From Candidatus Wildermuthbacteria bacterium RIFCSPHIGHO2_01_FULL_48_25 (GTDB lineage: Bacteria > Patescibacteriota > Minisyncoccia > Minisyncoccales > UBA10102), in contig MHTR01000014.1 of the NCBI GenBank assembly GCA_001823155.1, positions 1-36,400 on the forward strand: DNA of 36,400 nucleotides, in the 5' to 3' direction. Made by a program: the position numbers and the translations under genes. Position 1 is the first letter of the stretch. Each line of letters begins with the position of its first letter. This document shows positions 1 through 7,119 of the stretch, piece by piece. The notes below the pieces were generated by a model. That model was not told where the DNA came from. It saw nothing but the letters and a program-made list of their open reading frames with translations, and did no database searches.

Positions 1-14
1 TTACAGTAAAGTAT

Positions 15-43
15 AGGAGGTCGCCTTACACGAAGTATATAGT
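15..43 (+). promoter_or_regulatory. Upstream signals of the RRM gene
   Basis: An AGGAGG stretch at 15-20 looks like a Shine-Dalgarno core but lies 40 bases before the ATG at 61, too far to place a ribosome there. No start codon follows it at normal spacing. TATAGT at 38-43 could be a -10 box; it would start RNA near base 50 and leave a leader of about ten bases. No convincing -35 was found. The assignment is tentative. Confidence 0.3.
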
Positions 44-60
44 AATTAATTGCACACACT

Positions 61-348
61 ATGGAAAAGAAATTGTACGTAGGAGGTCTTCCTTACAGCA
101 CAACCGAAGACGAGCTTCGGGAATTGTTTGCTCAAGCTGGCACTGTTGAGTCTGCAACGATCATTCAGGATCGCACAACCGGACGCTCAAAAGGCTTCGG
201 ATTTGTGGAAATGGCAACTCCGGAAGAAGCACAGAAAGCAGTTGAGATGTGGAACGGGAAGGAGGTAGGAGGTAGAACTCTTACCGTAAACCCTGCACGC
301 CCTATGGAGCCTCGCGCTCCTCGCGGCAACTGGCAGGACAGGAGATAA
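61..348 (+). CDS. RRM-domain RNA-binding protein
   Basis: A single RNA recognition motif of 95 residues. RNP2 is LYVGGLPY (residues 5-12) and RNP1 is KGFGFVEM near residue 44, with the aromatic side chains that stack on RNA bases in this family. The tail is short, proline- and arginine-rich (RPMEPRAPRG), like the glycine/arginine tails of cyanobacterial Rbp proteins. It is expected to be a cytoplasmic single-stranded RNA binder, perhaps a chaperone at low temperature; the RNA targets are unknown. It is one of four plus-strand protein genes here and is closed by its own hairpin at 364-392. Confidence 0.93.
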   Translation: MEKKLYVGGLPYSTTEDELRELFAQAGTVESATIIQDRTTGRSKGFGFVEMATPEEAQKAVEMWNGKEVGGRTLTVNPARPMEPRAPRGNWQDRR

Positions 349-363
349 TTCTCCGATAAAACG

Positions 364-392
364 AAAACCGGCGCAGCAATGCTCCGGTTTTT
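364..392. terminator. Bidirectional terminator between RRM gene and gatB
   Basis: AAAACCGG and CCGGTTTTT face each other around a small inner AGC/GCT pair. Read either way, the hairpin is followed by a T run, so it can end the plus-strand RRM transcript and the minus-strand gatB transcript. Confidence 0.8.
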
Positions 393-394
393 GT

Positions 395-1831
395 TTAGCG
401 TGTCAAAAGCTTCTGCAAAACCTTCTTTGCCACTTCCGGGCTCGCGGTTCCCTTGGTCTTTGCCATCATCTGGCCAATGAGAAATTGCAAAGCGGTTTTC
501 TTGCCTTTCTTGTAGTCCTCAACCGCTTTTGCGTTCGCGAGAATGATGTCTTTCGCAATCTCTTCAATTGCCTTAGTATCCGTGACTTGCGAAAGCTCCT
601 TTTCTTTAATAATGCGCTCTGGGTCTTTTCCGGTCGCAACCATTTCTCTTAATACTTGTTTTGCTATGGCGCTTGAAATTACTCCCTTGTGAATGAGATG
701 CATGAGCTTGGCAAAGTCAGCAGGGACAACCAAGAAATCCTCGAGCGCGACAGATTTGCCCTCCAAAAGGCCCAATAAATCCGAAAGGATGTAGTTTGAG
801 GCAAGCTTCACTGCTTTGGCATCGTTGAGTTTCTCAGCAACCTGCTCAAAGTATTGGCCCAGTTCCTTTTGCTGCACAAACACCTCTGCTTCGCTCTCCG
901 AAAGTTTGTATGACTTCATAAAGCGCGTTCTCCGCTCCTGAGGCAGTTCGGGAATCTGTTTTTTCAATTCCCCTATCTCTTTTTTGGAAAAGCGGAACGG
1001 CGGCAAGTCGGGTTCCGGGAAATACCGGTAGTCGTGAGCTTCTTCTTTCTCGCGCTGGGAAACTGTTATGTTCTTTGCGTCATCCCATCCCCTGGTTTCC
1101 TGGCTTATGCTTCCGCCCGACTCCAAAACTTCTGTCTGCCTTTTTATTTCAAACTCAATGGCGCTTTCCACGGCCTTGAACGAATTGAGGTTCTTCACCT
1201 CTACTTTGGTTCCCAATTCCTTCTTACTCTCCGGGCGCACAGACACGTTTGCCTCAACCCGCATCTGCCCCTTTTCCATATCCGCGCTCGATACATCAAG
1301 GTAGCGCAGTATGGTTTGCAGCTCTCTCGCAAACGCGCTTGCTTCTTTTGAGGAAGTTATGTCGGGTTCAGTCACGAGCTCCATCAAAGGAACCCCTGCC
1401 CGGTTAAAATCCACCAGCGAGTGGTTCATCTTTTCAGGATGCACCAAACGAGCCGTATCTTCTTCCAAATGCACCCTGGTGATTCCTACCTTTTTCCCAA
1501 GAATCTCAAGGTGCCCTTGTTTGCAGAGCGGCATGTCATACTGCGAAATCTGGTACCCTTTGGGAAGGTCGGGGTAAAAGTAGTTCTTTCGGTCGAACTT
1601 GGTGAATTCGGGAATAGAGCAGTTGAGCGCCAAGCCGATCTTCAAAACCTTTTGAATGGCTTCTTTGTTCGCAACAGGCAAGGTACCGGGATGCCCCATG
1701 CACACCGGGCACACGTTCACGTTCGGCCGCGTTTCCAAAGAATCATTTTTACTATCGCAAAACATCTTGCTCTTTGTTTTGAGCTCGGCATGAATTTCCA
1801 AACCAATAGTGGGAATGTAGTTCATATCCAT
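395..1831 (-). CDS. gatB: Asp-tRNA(Asn)/Glu-tRNA(Gln) amidotransferase subunit B
   Basis: Subunit B of the GatCAB complex, which converts Glu-tRNA(Gln) and Asp-tRNA(Asn) to the amidated forms using ammonia from GatA. The 478 residues match the usual length. Visible family blocks are GLEIHAELKTKSKMFC at the N-terminus, PDLPKGYQISQYD and DFNRAGVPLMEL, followed by the helical YqeY-like tail that binds tRNA. Its start overlaps the stop of the upstream reductase by one base (TAATG), so translation is probably coupled. gatC and gatA lie 14 kb away in another operon, so the complex is encoded at two sites. A second ATG two codons in is a possible start. Confidence 0.97.
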   Translation of the reverse strand: MDMNYIPTIGLEIHAELKTKSKMFCDSKNDSLETRPNVNVCPVCMGHPGTLPVANKEAIQKVLKIGLALNCSIPEFTKFDRKNYFYPDLPKGYQISQYDMPLCKQGHLEILGKKVGITRVHLEEDTARLVHPEKMNHSLVDFNRAGVPLMELVTEPDITSSKEASAFARELQTILRYLDVSSADMEKGQMRVEANVSVRPESKKELGTKVEVKNLNSFKAVESAIEFEIKRQTEVLESGGSISQETRGWDDAKNITVSQREKEEAHDYRYFPEPDLPPFRFSKKEIGELKKQIPELPQERRTRFMKSYKLSESEAEVFVQQKELGQYFEQVAEKLNDAKAVKLASNYILSDLLGLLEGKSVALEDFLVVPADFAKLMHLIHKGVISSAIAKQVLREMVATGKDPERIIKEKELSQVTDTKAIEEIAKDIILANAKAVEDYKKGKKTALQFLIGQMMAKTKGTASPEVAKKVLQKLLTR

Positions 1832-2346
1832 TACTTCAAAACATTATATTCCAATAACAGTGTCTGCTCTCCCAACTTCTTAGTTCCAACGAGTTCTAGT
1901 TTTATATCAAGTTCTTTATTGAACAGCGTCATGCCCTGGCCAAAGAGTATTGGTTCAATAGTTAGATACAGTTTATCTACCACTCCTGCCTCCATGAACA
2001 TGGTGTATATGGTTTGCCCCCCGCAAATCGCAACCTCCCCATACCCTCTTTCTGCGATTTCCTGTATGAGGGAAATGGGATCTTTCTGCGTAACTTCCCA
2101 CCCTTCAAATTCCTGCCACTGCGGGAGCTCTTCCTTGCCCTTAGCGTAGATGATGTTTAGACGCTCTGGCATGGGCCGCCTTGAGGTTTTAGCCGTATTG
2201 AGACCCATAACCACCACCCGGGCCTCTCTTGTCCTTGAAATGAAAAACTGCCTATCTCCTTGACTCCTCCAGCTTAAGGACGAATGGCTTGGATTTTTTG
2301 CGATAAACCCGTCCCCGCTCAGAGCTGCTATAATAAAGGTTGTCAT
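1831..2346 (-). CDS. RibD C-terminal/dihydrofolate reductase-like protein
   Basis: A 171-residue NADPH-dependent reductase of the DHFR/RibD-C fold. It begins MTTFIIAALSGDGFIA, carries VVMGLNTAKT after an arginine-rich helix, and ends with the family block GYGEVAICGGQTIY. This resembles DHFR, where the equivalent glycines hold the NADPH pyrophosphate. With thymidylate synthase 1 kb away, I infer it may regenerate tetrahydrofolate; a riboflavin-type reductase is the alternative. An upstream in-frame GTG at 2388 would add 14 residues unlike the family. gatB follows immediately. No Shine-Dalgarno sequence is present. Confidence 0.85.
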   Translation of the reverse strand: MTTFIIAALSGDGFIAKNPSHSSLSWRSQGDRQFFISRTREARVVVMGLNTAKTSRRPMPERLNIIYAKGKEELPQWQEFEGWEVTQKDPISLIQEIAERGYGEVAICGGQTIYTMFMEAGVVDKLYLTIEPILFGQGMTLFNKELDIKLELVGTKKLGEQTLLLEYNVLK

Positions 2347-2353
2347 CAAGATA

Positions 2354-2383
2354 TTGCCTACTTTTATCCGTGTATGGTATAGT
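2354..2383 (+). promoter_or_regulatory. Promoter of the cytidylyltransferase gene
   Basis: TTGCCT (2354-2359), an 18-base spacer and TATAGT (2378-2383) preceded directly by TGG, an extended -10. The -10 ends ten bases before the ATG at 2394, so the expected leader is only about four bases. Confidence 0.65.
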
Positions 2384-2393
2384 ACCACAATCT

Positions 2394-2933
2394 ATGAAAG
2401 CACTCAAAAATCGCATCATTCTCGACTACCAAGAACTCCAGCGGATCGTTGAAGCCCATAAAGTTATTGGGCATAGGATTGTGTGTACCATTGGCTCCTG
2501 GGACATGCTCCACGTGGGCCACCTTCGCTACCTTATACGGGCAAAAGAGCACGGGGACGTGCTGGTGGTAGGCGCAGACAGTGACCGGGGAATCAAGATT
2601 TACAAGAAAAACGATCTGCGGCCAGTCATCCCCCAAGAAGAGCGCATGGAAATGCTCCAATACCAGGAATGCGTTGACTATGTGACGCTCGTGGACGATA
2701 TTAATGAGGAAGGGAAATGGCAGTATGGACTGGCGCAAATACTCAGACCCCATATATTCATAACCACTCCCGAAAGCTATCCTCCGGAACAGATAGAAGA
2801 CATTAAGCAGTTCGCGGAACAGGTTGTTGTTCTGCCTCGCCAGGCGGAAAAAACCTCGTCTACCGGCATTATCGAGCATACGGTAAAAAAGCATCTCGAC
2901 GCTCTGCTCGCGCAGCTCGTGAAGAAAGGATGA
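2394..2933 (+). CDS. Cytidylyltransferase-family protein (HldE C-terminal/RfaE-II-like)
   Basis: A 179-residue nucleotidyltransferase of the HxGH class. GSWDMLHVGHLRYLIRAK holds the HVGH nucleotide-binding motif, and TSSTGII near the C-terminus matches the second signature of this fold. Closest in look to the RfaE-type domain that makes ADP- or CDP-activated sugars; the substrate cannot be read from sequence. The ATG at 2394 was chosen because the domain starts right after it and the promoter abuts it; the upstream in-frame ATG at 2340 lies before the promoter. The gene overlaps the following HIT gene by four bases (ATGA), suggesting coupled synthesis. Confidence 0.88.
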   Translation: MKALKNRIILDYQELQRIVEAHKVIGHRIVCTIGSWDMLHVGHLRYLIRAKEHGDVLVVGADSDRGIKIYKKNDLRPVIPQEERMEMLQYQECVDYVTLVDDINEEGKWQYGLAQILRPHIFITTPESYPPEQIEDIKQFAEQVVVLPRQAEKTSSTGIIEHTVKKHLDALLAQLVKKG

Positions 2934-3373
2934 GAAAATCGGTTGTCAGCGTCAAGAACGCGAGGAAGGGAGAATACAAAAAGGTAATCAAAGAAATTCA
3001 TCAGAAGGGAAAGTGCCCTTTTTGCCCCGAAAACTTCCTTTACCACAAAAACCCCATTCTCAAGAAAGGAAAACTTTGGTTTCTTACGAAAGATAGCTGG
3101 CCCTACAAGCACACCAAGCACCATTTCCTCATTATTGGGACAAAGCACAAGGAAAAGTTCTCTCAGCTTAAGCAAGAGGACTTCAAAGAAGTTGCCGAAC
3201 TGGCGAATTTTGCCATTGCGAAATACAAGATACAAGGCGGCGCGGTTGCCGTAAGATTCGGAGATACGAACTTCACGGGAGCGTCTGTTGCCCATCTTCA
3301 TTTCCATATCATCACTCCCCTTCTGAAAACAAAAAACCGCACTCAAACAGTACAGTTCCCTATCGGCGGCTAA
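2930..3373 (+). CDS. HIT-family hydrolase/transferase, first copy
   Basis: A 147-residue HIT protein. HLHFHII at residues 122-128 is the histidine triad that forms the nucleotidyl-enzyme intermediate, and CPFC (residues 29-32) is a zinc-type pair found in the branched GalT/HIT families. It lies directly downstream of, and overlaps, a cytidylyltransferase, so a role in nucleotide-sugar or dinucleotide turnover is plausible but inferred. A second HIT gene at 4273-4728 has the same design: CPFCPE near the N-terminus and exactly 26 residues from the triad to the end. It converges with thyA. Confidence 0.92.
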   Translation: MRKSVVSVKNARKGEYKKVIKEIHQKGKCPFCPENFLYHKNPILKKGKLWFLTKDSWPYKHTKHHFLIIGTKHKEKFSQLKQEDFKEVAELANFAIAKYKIQGGAVAVRFGDTNFTGASVAHLHFHIITPLLKTKNRTQTVQFPIGG

Positions 3374-3375
3374 GT

Positions 3376-4197
3376 TCACACCCCTACCGGAGCCTTAATC
3401 GAAGGATGAGGGTCATACCCAATAAGCTCAAAGTCATCGAAATCAAAGTCATCGATGTTTTTTATTTCCGGATTCAACTTCATTATGGGCAAGGGCTTTG
3501 GTTCCCGTGTCAGCTGGAGTTTTGCCTGGTCTAAGTGATTTAAATACAAATGGGTATCTGACAAGGTATGCACGAATTCGTGCGCTTTCAAACCCGTTGC
3601 TTGCGCCGCCATCATCAAAAGCAACGAGTAAGAAGCGATGTTATACGGAACGCCCAAAAACACGTCTGCGCTTCTTTGGAAAAGGTGAAGTGACAGCTTC
3701 CCCTGCGCTACAAAGAATTTAAAGAAGCAGTGGCAAGGAGCAACAAACACCTTATCAACGTCTTCTGGGTCCCACGAATTGACTATCAAGCGCCTTGAGC
3801 TTGGGTTTTTCTTAATATCCTCGATTGCCTGGCCCAGTTGGTCTATAACTCCCCCGCTTCTTTTCTCCCAGCGCCTCCACTTTTCCCCGTAAATAGGTCC
3901 CAACTCTCCGGGCGCGTGCCCGTACTTTGCAGACATTTCAGGGGTTGCCCACTCGTCCCATATGGAGACACCGTGGTCTTGCAGATATTTCACGTTCGTG
4001 TCTCCTTTAATGAACCATAACAGTTCATAGGCGATAGACTTGAACGAGAGCTTCTTGGTGGTGAGCAAAGGGAACCCGTCATCCATTTTAAACCTCATCT
4101 GATAGCCCAACACCGCAATATTCCCCACTCCCTGGGGGTCTCCTTTCTTCTCCCCATTCTCAAGTACGTGAGAAAGAAGGTCGAGATACTGTTTCAT
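3376..4197 (-). CDS. thyA: Thymidylate synthase
   Basis: Folate-dependent methylation of dUMP to dTMP. The catalytic cysteine lies in APCHCFFKF and the dUMP-binding block is [18 protein letters not shown]. The 273 residues are close to the 264 of E. coli ThyA, and the chain ends APVGV where most end API(A/V). I chose the ATG at 4197 because an extended -10 box ends six bases before it and the family begins MKQYLDLL; the ATG at 4215 would lie upstream of the promoter. It sits with a dCMP deaminase and a DHFR-like reductase, forming a possible dTMP supply group. Confidence 0.97.
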   Translation of the reverse strand: MKQYLDLLSHVLENGEKKGDPQGVGNIAVLGYQMRFKMDDGFPLLTTKKLSFKSIAYELLWFIKGDTNVKYLQDHGVSIWDEWATPEMSAKYGHAPGELGPIYGEKWRRWEKRSGGVIDQLGQAIEDIKKNPSSRRLIVNSWDPEDVDKVFVAPCHCFFKFFVAQGKLSLHLFQRSADVFLGVPYNIASYSLLLMMAAQATGLKAHEFVHTLSDTHLYLNHLDQAKLQLTREPKPLPIMKLNPEIKNIDDFDFDDFELIGYDPHPSIKAPVGV

Positions 4198-4203
4198 GTA
4201 CGT

Positions 4204-4212
4204 TTTATACCA
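4204..4212 (-). promoter_or_regulatory. Extended -10 promoter of thyA
   Basis: TGG followed by TATAAA, with the -10 ending six bases before the thyA ATG at 4197. No good -35 is visible, in line with an extended -10. RNA would begin at about the A of the start codon. Confidence 0.6.
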
Positions 4213-4219
4213 CACGAAT

Positions 4220-4250
4220 AAAAAATGAGCTAGCGCATGCGTTAGCTCAT
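4220..4250 (-). terminator. Terminator of the second HIT gene
   Basis: A 26-base near-perfect palindrome (arms ATGAGCTA and TAGCTCAT, centre GCATGC) followed on the minus strand by six Ts. It ends the HIT transcript immediately before the thyA promoter. Confidence 0.85.
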
Positions 4251-4272
4251 ATTGCTTTGGCTGAAACTCTTG

Positions 4273-4728
4273 TCATCCTATTGCGAAGTTGACTGGAACT
4301 TCCGCGCCGCCCTCCGCGTTGGCCTTGGGCACGATGAGGTGGAAATGCAGGTGATACAACGTAACTCCGCCAAGTACATTTTCACGCATCGCCAGACCGA
4401 ATCCAGTAGTAAGAAACGGGAATTCAGTAGTGGCAATGCGCAATATCTCTGGCCACTGTTCCCATTCCCAAGAAGTGAGATCTAAAGAAGTGATGACGTG
4501 GCGTTTTGGAAGTACAAGCAGGTGAACATCTGATCCCCTGTATGGAAATTGACTCGAAGCGATGGTCCAACTTGTTGTTTCGCCAACAATTTGGAATCCT
4601 TCGCTCTTGAGACCTTCTGGACAAAATGGACATCTGCCGCTTTCCTCAATCCGCCTATTCTTTTCGACAAGTTCGGGTCTTTCCCTGTAATACCGCAGAA
4701 CATTCTTCATGCACACGATCTGTGGCAT
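4273..4728 (-). CDS. HIT-family protein, second copy
   Basis: A 151-residue HIT protein with CPFC at residues 33-36 and the triad HLHFHLI at 126-132. Like the copy at 2930-3373 it has CPFCPE, and 26 residues follow the start of the triad, ending VPVNFAIG against VQFPIGG. The two are probably paralogues from an old duplication. Start 4728 is favoured because AAGGGGA lies about eight bases upstream; the ATG at 4710 is an alternative. Unlike the first copy, which is in a two-gene operon, this one is monocistronic with its own promoter and strong terminator. Substrate unknown. Confidence 0.9.
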   Translation of the reverse strand: MPQIVCMKNVLRYYRERPELVEKNRRIEESGRCPFCPEGLKSEGFQIVGETTSWTIASSQFPYRGSDVHLLVLPKRHVITSLDLTSWEWEQWPEILRIATTEFPFLTTGFGLAMRENVLGGVTLYHLHFHLIVPKANAEGGAEVPVNFAIG

Positions 4729-4769
4729 TGCCGCTTCCCCTTAATCCGTTGCAACCCGTGCTACCCGCA

Positions 4770-4797
4770 AGGATACGCTAAAATACCGAAAAGTCAA
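4770..4797 (-). promoter_or_regulatory. Promoter of the second HIT gene
   Basis: TTGACT (4792-4797), a 16-base spacer and TATCCT (4770-4775). RNA would begin near 4763, leaving a leader of about 35 bases that contains the AAGGGG ribosome-binding site. Confidence 0.55.
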
Positions 4798-4798
4798 A

Positions 4799-5626
4799 CT
4801 ACGCGGGAACGTGCACGAGAGTAATGCCCGCAGATTCCATTACTTGTTTTCCGTCGAGCGTGGAAGCTCCTTCCCTGAAATACAGGCGACTGATGCCAGA
4901 ACACGCGACTGTTTTCGCGCACACTGCGCACGGAAAGTGGGTAACGTAAAGAGAAGCTCCCTTAAGCGCTATCCCCTCTTTTGCGGCATTTCCAATGAGC
5001 CTGGGTTCGGCATGAATGGTATTAGAGAGTTCCTGTTTTTCTCCTGCTTTATAGAGATCGCGAACCATTCCTGCTTGATAGGGCGTGTGGTCTGAAGGCA
5101 TGCCTTGGTTACATGCGCGCAAGATAACCTTTCCATCCTTCACCAGAACCGCGCCAACCTGTCTCCACCAGTCCCCGCTTTTCTGTGCTTCCTTCAACGC
5201 TTCCCCAAACATCTCAATATCAAAAGGCTCGTGCGATACTTCAACTCCTTCAAGCGGCATAATTGCCTCAACAGTGCTCTTGTCCCAACGAAGAAACACT
5301 GAAGCCCATTCTACGGGCTGATCTTTGAAATACCGTTCATAGAGGTTGCGCGAAATCTCGTCGTTCACCAGTAAAAGCGTCTTTCTTTTTGTTTCCCCAA
5401 CATTCTCTTTGGTAAGTATTGAAACGTTCTCAAAACCAAGACTCTGTAAAAGGGTTTTTGCGGCCTCCGTATCTAATGACGCGATATCTGGTTTGAATTC
5501 AGTAAGCTCACTAAGAAAATCACTGCAAAGGATATATACATGGGAAACGCTTTTCCGATTCTTCCTCAAAAAGTCCAAATACCCCTTGTGGATGACGGGG
5601 ATATGTAGGATGAGCACTTTTTCCAT
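4799..5626 (-). CDS. Deoxycytidylate deaminase-like protein with an extra N-terminal domain
   Basis: 275 residues in two parts. The C-terminal part (from about residue 140) is a zinc-dependent cytidine/dCMP deaminase: HAE (H205, E207) and PCAVC (C233, C236) supply the zinc ligands and the catalytic glutamate. The first 110 residues are not part of the deaminase; VLILHIPVIHKGYLDFLRKN recalls the start of HxGH nucleotidyltransferases, but the second histidine is tyrosine. The likely reaction is dCMP to dUMP, feeding ThyA 0.6 kb away. The ATG at 5626 is preferred over GTG 5635 because the -10 box overlaps the GTG. Confidence 0.88.
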   Translation of the reverse strand: MEKVLILHIPVIHKGYLDFLRKNRKSVSHVYILCSDFLSELTEFKPDIASLDTEAAKTLLQSLGFENVSILTKENVGETKRKTLLLVNDEISRNLYERYFKDQPVEWASVFLRWDKSTVEAIMPLEGVEVSHEPFDIEMFGEALKEAQKSGDWWRQVGAVLVKDGKVILRACNQGMPSDHTPYQAGMVRDLYKAGEKQELSNTIHAEPRLIGNAAKEGIALKGASLYVTHFPCAVCAKTVACSGISRLYFREGASTLDGKQVMESAGITLVHVPA

Positions 5627-5633
5627 ATCGCCC

Positions 5634-5662
5634 ACTCTACCCTATTTCACAAAACTTTTCAA
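5634..5662 (-). promoter_or_regulatory. Promoter of the dCMP deaminase-like gene
   Basis: TTGAAA (5657-5662), 17 bases, TAGAGT (5634-5639). The -10 ends seven bases before the ATG at 5626, predicting a leaderless mRNA. Confidence 0.7.
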
Positions 5663-5665
5663 AAG

Positions 5666-5698
5666 AAAAATCCTCCGCGGCAACAATGCTTTGGAGGA
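5666..5698 (-). terminator. Terminator of the 5706-6068 gene
   Basis: TCCTCC and GGAGGA arms with a 16-base loop, followed by five Ts on the minus strand. It lies between the stop of the small gene and the -35 box of the deaminase gene. Confidence 0.7.
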
Positions 5699-5705
5699 CT
5701 GAATT

Positions 5706-6068
5706 TCACTTCTTGCCGAACTCCACGAATTCGGCAGGCGAGAGGAGGATCCAGACATAGCCAGTCAGTCCTAGTGGCAGTGCTTCCTTAACTGCCGCAG
5801 CCACTTGAGCCGTGGCAACCTTGAGCCGTGCCCTGCGTGGCTCAAAGTCGGTTGCGTGAATGACGATCGCCACATCCTGCGCCTGGACATCAAATCCACC
5901 AGTCGTGTTCACCCACACCTCGATATCCCCTGGCACGAGATGTGCATCGGAATGTTCCTCGATATGGAGAGCCTTGGCGACCTCGAGAGGCAGAACATTC
6001 CTTACGAGATTTCTGATGTGACCCCCGGATACACGGTCTCCCTTATACCGAACCTCTACTAACGGCAT
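5706..6068 (-). CDS. Hypothetical protein, possibly tautomerase-like
   Basis: A 120-residue protein I do not firmly recognise. It begins MPLVEVRY; an N-terminal proline after the initiator methionine followed by a beta strand is the hallmark of the tautomerase/MIF fold, where Pro1 is the base. The repeat pattern (strand, helix near residues 18-35, strand GDIEVWV, strand DVAIVIHA) would suit it. This is a weak inference. AAGGAGG stands five bases before the ATG, unlike the core genes nearby. It is a single-gene unit with its own promoter and terminator. Confidence 0.78.
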   Translation of the reverse strand: MPLVEVRYKGDRVSGGHIRNLVRNVLPLEVAKALHIEEHSDAHLVPGDIEVWVNTTGGFDVQAQDVAIVIHATDFEPRRARLKVATAQVAAAVKEALPLGLTGYVWILLSPAEFVEFGKK

Positions 6069-6112
6069 CTGTTCCTCCTTAAACTAACTAAGCTCTTTGT
6101 ACCAGTGGAATT

Positions 6113-6162
6113 CAGTTCTTCCGAACTGGACGCACTGTACTAAATATCGCTCAAACTGTCAA
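6113..6162 (-). promoter_or_regulatory. Promoter with a hairpin at the start site
   Basis: TTGACA (6157-6162), 17 bases, TACAGT (6134-6139): a strong vegetative promoter for the gene starting at 6068. The expected start site near 6127 falls in the hairpin CAGTTC-TTCC-GAACTG (6113-6128), so the RNA would begin with a stem-loop. The leader is about 60 bases. Confidence 0.75.
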
Positions 6163-6198
6163 ACTCTTTAAAAGTCAACATCCTAAACCAGGTTAAGG

Positions 6199-6224
6199 TG
6201 TGGATAACTAAGCGAAGCTTAGTT
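6199..6224 (+). promoter_or_regulatory. DnaA-box match followed by a small hairpin
   Basis: TGTGGATAA (6199-6207) is a perfect copy of the E. coli R1-type DnaA box. It overlaps a perfect stem AACTAAGC-GAA-GCTTAGTT (6206-6224). The same 14 bases AGGTGTGGATAACT recur near 13570. DnaA binding is inferred from the match only. Confidence 0.5.
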
Positions 6225-6230
6225 TGAAAT

Positions 6231-6270
6231 AAAAAAGAGGGCGGGAGTAGCGGATGCTACTTCACCGCCC
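6231..6270 (-). terminator. Terminator of the response regulator gene
   Basis: GGGCGG...GTAGC pairs with GCTAC...CCCGCCC around ATCC (6239-6270) and is followed by a T run on the minus strand (6231-6237). It begins four bases after the stop codon. Confidence 0.88.
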
Positions 6271-6274
6271 AGGA

Positions 6275-7015
6275 TTAACTGGCGGAACTGGTACTCGCCA
6301 ATACGTCAGCGTGCTGGTTGCCGATTGCGGGAGCAAATTGATACCCGACGCCGGGCGCATTGAGGATGTGCCGAGGCACGCGTGCGTTGGGTTCGATCTT
6401 GCGGCGAAGGTTGTACACGTAGGCGCGCAGGTACTCCCGCTCTTCCGTGTACGCGCTACCCCACACCTCTTCCAGTACGTAGCGATGCGTGAGCATCTTT
6501 CCTGCGTTGCGTACAAACACAGACAGTAATGCAAGCTCTGTGGGCGTGAGCATTACTTCCTTGCCCCGACTTGTCACGCGTCTCCTGCCGAGGTCAACCG
6601 AAAGTTCGTCAAATTCATACTTGCCGTTCCCGATATCCCGACTCTCCTCCGTACGACGTAACACCGCACGCACTCTTGCTTGGAACTCACCCATACCAAA
6701 GGGCTTCGTGAGATAATTATCAACTCCTAGTTCGAGCGCCGTGACTTTGTCTGATTCCTTCGCGCGTGAGGACAGAACGATGAGCGGAACATCAGAAAAT
6801 GCCCGAAGGCGTTTGCAAAACACAAACCCTTCGTCTCCCGGCATGTCAACATCCACAATGACCAAATCCGGCTGAGCTTCAGTGAAGACATTACGAGCTT
6901 CTGGCACGTCAGAAGCGGTCAGAACCTCGTAGTCGACTCCAAGATGCAGGCTCATGAGCCTCCGGCTATGGGGCAAGGAAGCAATGACCAGGATTACGGA
7001 TTTTTGCCGTCTCAT
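6275..7015 (-). CDS. OmpR/PhoB-type response regulator with an atypical receiver
   Basis: 246 residues: a receiver domain (about 6-118) and a winged-helix DNA-binding domain (about 130-230, with LTPTELALLSVFV and RAYVYNLRRKIEP typical of OmpR/KdpE). D55 in LVIVDVDMPG is the expected phosphoacceptor, with S82/S83 and K104 (LTKPFG) as the switch residues. The acidic pair that binds magnesium after strand 1 is replaced by A12-S13 (VILVIASLPH). No histidine kinase lies in the window. GGAGGGG precedes the ATG by ten bases. The C-terminal 20 residues are low-complexity. It probably acts as a DNA-binding regulator; its targets are unknown. Confidence 0.95.
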   Translation of the reverse strand: MRRQKSVILVIASLPHSRRLMSLHLGVDYEVLTASDVPEARNVFTEAQPDLVIVDVDMPGDEGFVFCKRLRAFSDVPLIVLSSRAKESDKVTALELGVDNYLTKPFGMGEFQARVRAVLRRTEESRDIGNGKYEFDELSVDLGRRRVTSRGKEVMLTPTELALLSVFVRNAGKMLTHRYVLEEVWGSAYTEEREYLRAYVYNLRRKIEPNARVPRHILNAPGVGYQFAPAIGNQHADVLASTSSAS

Positions 7016-7080
7016 GGTATGACTACCCCTCCAAAAAGAACTACTACAAACTATGTGCGCTACACTATCACAACCGTTTC

Positions 7081-7119
7081 AAAAAGCAAAACCCCCTGTC
7101 GAATGACGGGGGGCTTTGC
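7081..7119 (-). terminator. Terminator of the rplK-downstream transcript
   Basis: A long stem GCAAAGCCCCC / GGGGGTTTTGC with inner GTC-ATTC-GAC, followed on the minus strand by five Ts (7081-7085). One of the strongest terminators here; it can end both the secE-nusG-rplK operon and the short transcript from the 7234-7262 promoter. Confidence 0.92.

Noticed and set aside
1421-2149. 242-residue plus-strand frame over gatB and the reductase
   Set aside because: It is the antisense shadow of two well-supported genes and its translation has no domain character.
2340-2393. Upstream ATG at 2340 as the start of the cytidylyltransferase
   Set aside because: It lies before the promoter, adds residues unlike the family and overlaps the divergent gene start.
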